Positions 5,935 to 8,226 of a stretch of 8,226 bases of DNA are shown here, piece after piece. Made by a program: the position numbers and the translations under genes. The DNA is from a bacterium (GTDB taxonomy: Bacteria > Planctomycetota > Planctomycetia > Pirellulales > Pirellulaceae): NCBI GenBank assembly GCA_030432015.1, contig JAUIHJ010000367.1, positions 1 to 8,226 on the forward strand, in the 5' to 3' direction. The notes under the pieces were generated by a model. The model was given only the letters and a program-made list of their open reading frames with translations, made no database searches and was not told the origin of the DNA. Numbering within the stretch: position 1 is the first letter of the stretch; every line of letters starts with the position of its first letter.

Positions 5935-8226
5935 ATGCCCATCACTTGCGAGTTCCTCGGCTTTGCGCGTCCTGCGCTGGAGTCGGCAGCTGACTATCTG
6001 TCGCAGCGGTACCTGAAAGGCACCGTCTGGGATCTGCAAAACGTGATCGTTGTCACTCCAGCGGGTCGCGCCGGGCGCCGGTTGCTCGAGATCCTTGTCG
6101 AACGAGCGAGTGCTCAGCGATTGGTCCTGACACCTCCCACCATCGAAACCGTTGGTAGTCTGCCGGAACAGCTTTACCCGCCACAGCGCCCCTTCGCTAA
6201 CGAGCTGACACAACGATTTGCTTGGTCTTCCGCGCTCCGGTCGGTGGCGCGTGAAATCGTGTTGCCGGTCATTCCGAACCCGCCTGAAGAAGATGACATC
6301 ATGGCCTGGGTTGAACTCGCCGAGCTGTTAAGAAAGTTGCACCTCGAGCTGGCTGGTGACGGACTGGATTTTGACGACGTGGCCAAGGAGTTGGCCGCGA
6401 CACCGGGGCACCCCGAACAACAACGTTGGGGATCGCTTAGGGTCTTGCAGGCCGCTTACCTGCAACGGCTCGACGAACTCCAATTATGGGATCGACAAAC
6501 GGCACGCCTGGTCGCCATCGACCATGGCGAGTGCGCCGCCGATCGCGACATTATCCTGGTGGGAACGGCCGACATGAATCTGGCGATTCGCAATATGCTG
6601 GATCAAGTTGCCAATCGTGTCGTGGCGTTGGTTGTCGCACCTCGGGAGTGGCGCGACCGGTTTGATGCACACGGCTGCCTGGTGCCAACTGAGTGGAGTC
6701 AGATCGACGTGCCGTTGGATGCCGCCGAGATCCAGGTTTGTGACGGCCCGTCGGATCAGGCTCTCGCCGTCGCCGATGCGATTGCCAGTTACAACGGGAG
6801 CTACCGCGCGGATGAAGTTGCTGTTGGATTCCCCGACGAACAACTCGTGCCTGATGTGCAGCGCGTGCTTGCCCAACGCGGTGTACCCGCGCGGTGGGGA
6901 CCGGGACGTTTGCTGGGCGAAACGGCTCCGTACTTATTACTGGAGGCGCTTGCCGAGTTTCTCGATCGGGGCCGATTTCAAGAGCTGGCGGTGCTGGTGC
7001 GTCACCCCGATGTGCAGACGTGGCTTCGCGGGCACGGGATTGCTGCCGGGGCACTAACGGAGGTGGACAGCTATTACAACGAACACCTGCCCAGCCGCGT
7101 GACCGGACAGTGGTTGGGGCCTGCTGATCAACACCAGCAACTTGCGGCGATCGAAAAGTGCATCGGTAACGCAACGCGTGCGTTGACCGGATCACCGCAG
7201 GCTCCGTCTCAATGGTGCGAGGCGATTCTGGCATTCTTCCGTGCGGTCTATGCTGACCGTGAACTAGACCGTGAGATCGACACGGACCAAGCGACCTTGA
7301 CCGCGACCCGGCATATTCGTGACACGCTGCTCGAACTGGAAGCGATTCCCGCCGCGTTGAATGTGCGACTGTCAGCGTGCGACGCGATTCGCTTGATCCT
7401 CGGGTCGACTGCCATGCAGCCGGTGCCAAGCACCATGGACGCGGTTGCCGTCGAGTTACTCGGTTGGCTGGAGTTACCATTGGACGACGCCCCGGCGTTG
7501 GTTGTGACGACGCTAAATGAACGGTTCGTCCCGTCGTCGGTTACGTCCGATCTGTTCTTGCCCGATGCATTGCGAAACCGATTGGGGCTGTTTGATAATG
7601 CCCGCCGCTATGCCCGTGATGCCTATGCGCTATGCGTGCTCTTGGGCACGCGTGCCAGTTTGCACCTTTTGGTTGGCCGGCGAAGTCGCGATGGCGATCC
7701 ACTGGTCCCCAGCCGCCTGTTGTTTACCGGTGACGACGCGTCGATTGCCCGCCGCGCCCTAACCTTTTTCACCCCGCCCGCCTCTGCCCGGCAAGACGCG
7801 GTGCCGCCAGCCGACAGCGCGGAGGGCGTTTCGCCGCCGCGGGTGCTGGAAGTCCCGCGTCCCAGGCCACTCGATGCGCCACTGATGAAAATGTCGGTCA
7901 CGAGCTTTCGCGATTATCTGGCCTGCCCCTATCGCTTCTATTTGAAGCACGTGTTGCGGCTGCGGTCGTGTAACGACGCCGATCGTGAATTGAGTCCGCT
8001 GGCATTCGGCAACTTGGCGCATGAGGTCGTCCGTCGCTTTGGCGCCGGGCCCGGGCGAGAATCAAGCAGTGTGGACGAGATTCGCGGCATCCTGAACCAT
8101 GAGCTCGATGCGATCGTCCGGACGACATATGGGCAGCACGTCCTGCCGTTTGTCCGAGTTCAGGTCGAGCAGCTCCGTTTTCGTCTCGAGGCGTTTGCCG
8201 AGCGGCAGGCGGAGTGGTTCGCGTCC
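5935..8226 (+). CDS. AddB/RecC-like PD-(D/E)XK nuclease with inactivated helicase domain (3' end missing)
   Basis: The frame is open from 5866 and runs off the window, giving 764 codons of a protein that usually has about 900-1,100. It resembles the AddB subunit of AddAB-type recombination nucleases, which process double-strand DNA ends. The N-terminus has a P-loop-like strand, VIVVTPAGRAGRRLLE (37 onward), but no GKT, so ATP binding is probably lost, as in alphaproteobacterial AddB and RecC. Other helicase remnants are a motif II-like ILVGTAD (207-213), the DEVAVGFPDE strand (293-302) and TLNERFVP (526-533) with the following LPDALRNRLGL. The nuclease domain begins at about 650: TSFRDYLACPYRFYLKHVLRLR, whose C664 may be the first Fe-S ligand, then the FGNLAHE segment with H696. 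The catalytic D, ExK and last cysteines would lie beyond the edge. ATG 5935 is preferred; TTG 5914 is possible. No clear SD. The AddA-type helicase may follow. Confidence 0.85.
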   Translation, partial: MPITCEFLGFARPALESAADYLSQRYLKGTVWDLQNVIVVTPAGRAGRRLLEILVERASAQRLVLTPPTIETVGSLPEQLYPPQRPFANELTQRFAWSSALRSVAREIVLPVIPNPPEEDDIMAWVELAELLRKLHLELAGDGLDFDDVAKELAATPGHPEQQRWGSLRVLQAAYLQRLDELQLWDRQTARLVAIDHGECAADRDIILVGTADMNLAIRNMLDQVANRVVALVVAPREWRDRFDAHGCLVPTEWSQIDVPLDAAEIQVCDGPSDQALAVADAIASYNGSYRADEVAVGFPDEQLVPDVQRVLAQRGVPARWGPGRLLGETAPYLLLEALAEFLDRGRFQELAVLVRHPDVQTWLRGHGIAAGALTEVDSYYNEHLPSRVTGQWLGPADQHQQLAAIEKCIGNATRALTGSPQAPSQWCEAILAFFRAVYADRELDREIDTDQATLTATRHIRDTLLELEAIPAALNVRLSACDAIRLILGSTAMQPVPSTMDAVAVELLGWLELPLDDAPALVVTTLNERFVPSSVTSDLFLPDALRNRLGLFDNARRYARDAYALCVLLGTRASLHLLVGRRSRDGDPLVPSRLLFTGDDASIARRALTFFTPPASARQDAVPPADSAEGVSPPRVLEVPRPRPLDAPLMKMSVTSFRDYLACPYRFYLKHVLRLRSCNDADRELSPLAFGNLAHEVVRRFGAGPGRESSSVDEIRGILNHELDAIVRTTYGQHVLPFVRVQVEQLRFRLEAFAERQAEWFAS

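Noticed and set aside
6551..7480. Long minus-strand frame of 309 codons
   Set aside because: It is the antisense of the AddB-like gene, rich in Arg/Pro/Ser/Thr with no recognisable domain; typical shadow of a GC-rich gene.

Overview
The window looks like an ordinary stretch of chromosome from a free-living, moderately GC-rich, Gram-negative-type bacterium. A planctomycete (Pirellulales-like) origin is my best guess. It rests on the overall feel of the genes: a secreted Arg/His/Glu-rich helical-repeat protein, loosely spaced genes on both strands, a threonine synthase with a Cys-poor N-terminus, and a RecC/AddB-like nuclease without a Walker A. This is inference, not proof. There is no rRNA, tRNA, insertion sequence, CRISPR array or integrase.

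Layout from left to right: (1) a minus-strand gene for a secreted protein with four copies of a helical signature and a dense histidine block (87-1007); (2) a divergent 159-bp regulatory gap; (3) a plus-strand short-chain dehydrogenase/reductase (1167-1931); (4) a 347-bp convergent gap with T-runs but no gene; (5) a minus-strand secreted zinc metallopeptidase whose C-terminal half matches the catalytic fold of anthrax lethal factor / Pro-Pro endopeptidases (2279-3010); (6) a second divergent gap; (7) a plus-strand GT4 glycosyltransferase (3175-4425); (8) threonine synthase (4499-5722); (9) a 212-bp gap with a near-perfect 20-bp palindrome; (10) the first 764 codons of an AddB-like PD-(D/E)XK nuclease with an inactivated helicase domain (5935 to the right edge).

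The genes do not form one pathway. SDR, GT4 and threonine synthase are metabolic singletons. The two minus-strand genes encode exported proteins and each is divergent from its right-hand neighbour. The nuclease is the DNA-repair gene of the set, and its helicase partner would be expected just beyond the right edge. I do not see a clear new multi-gene system. The most noteworthy single genes are the lethal-factor-like peptidase and the His-block repeat protein.
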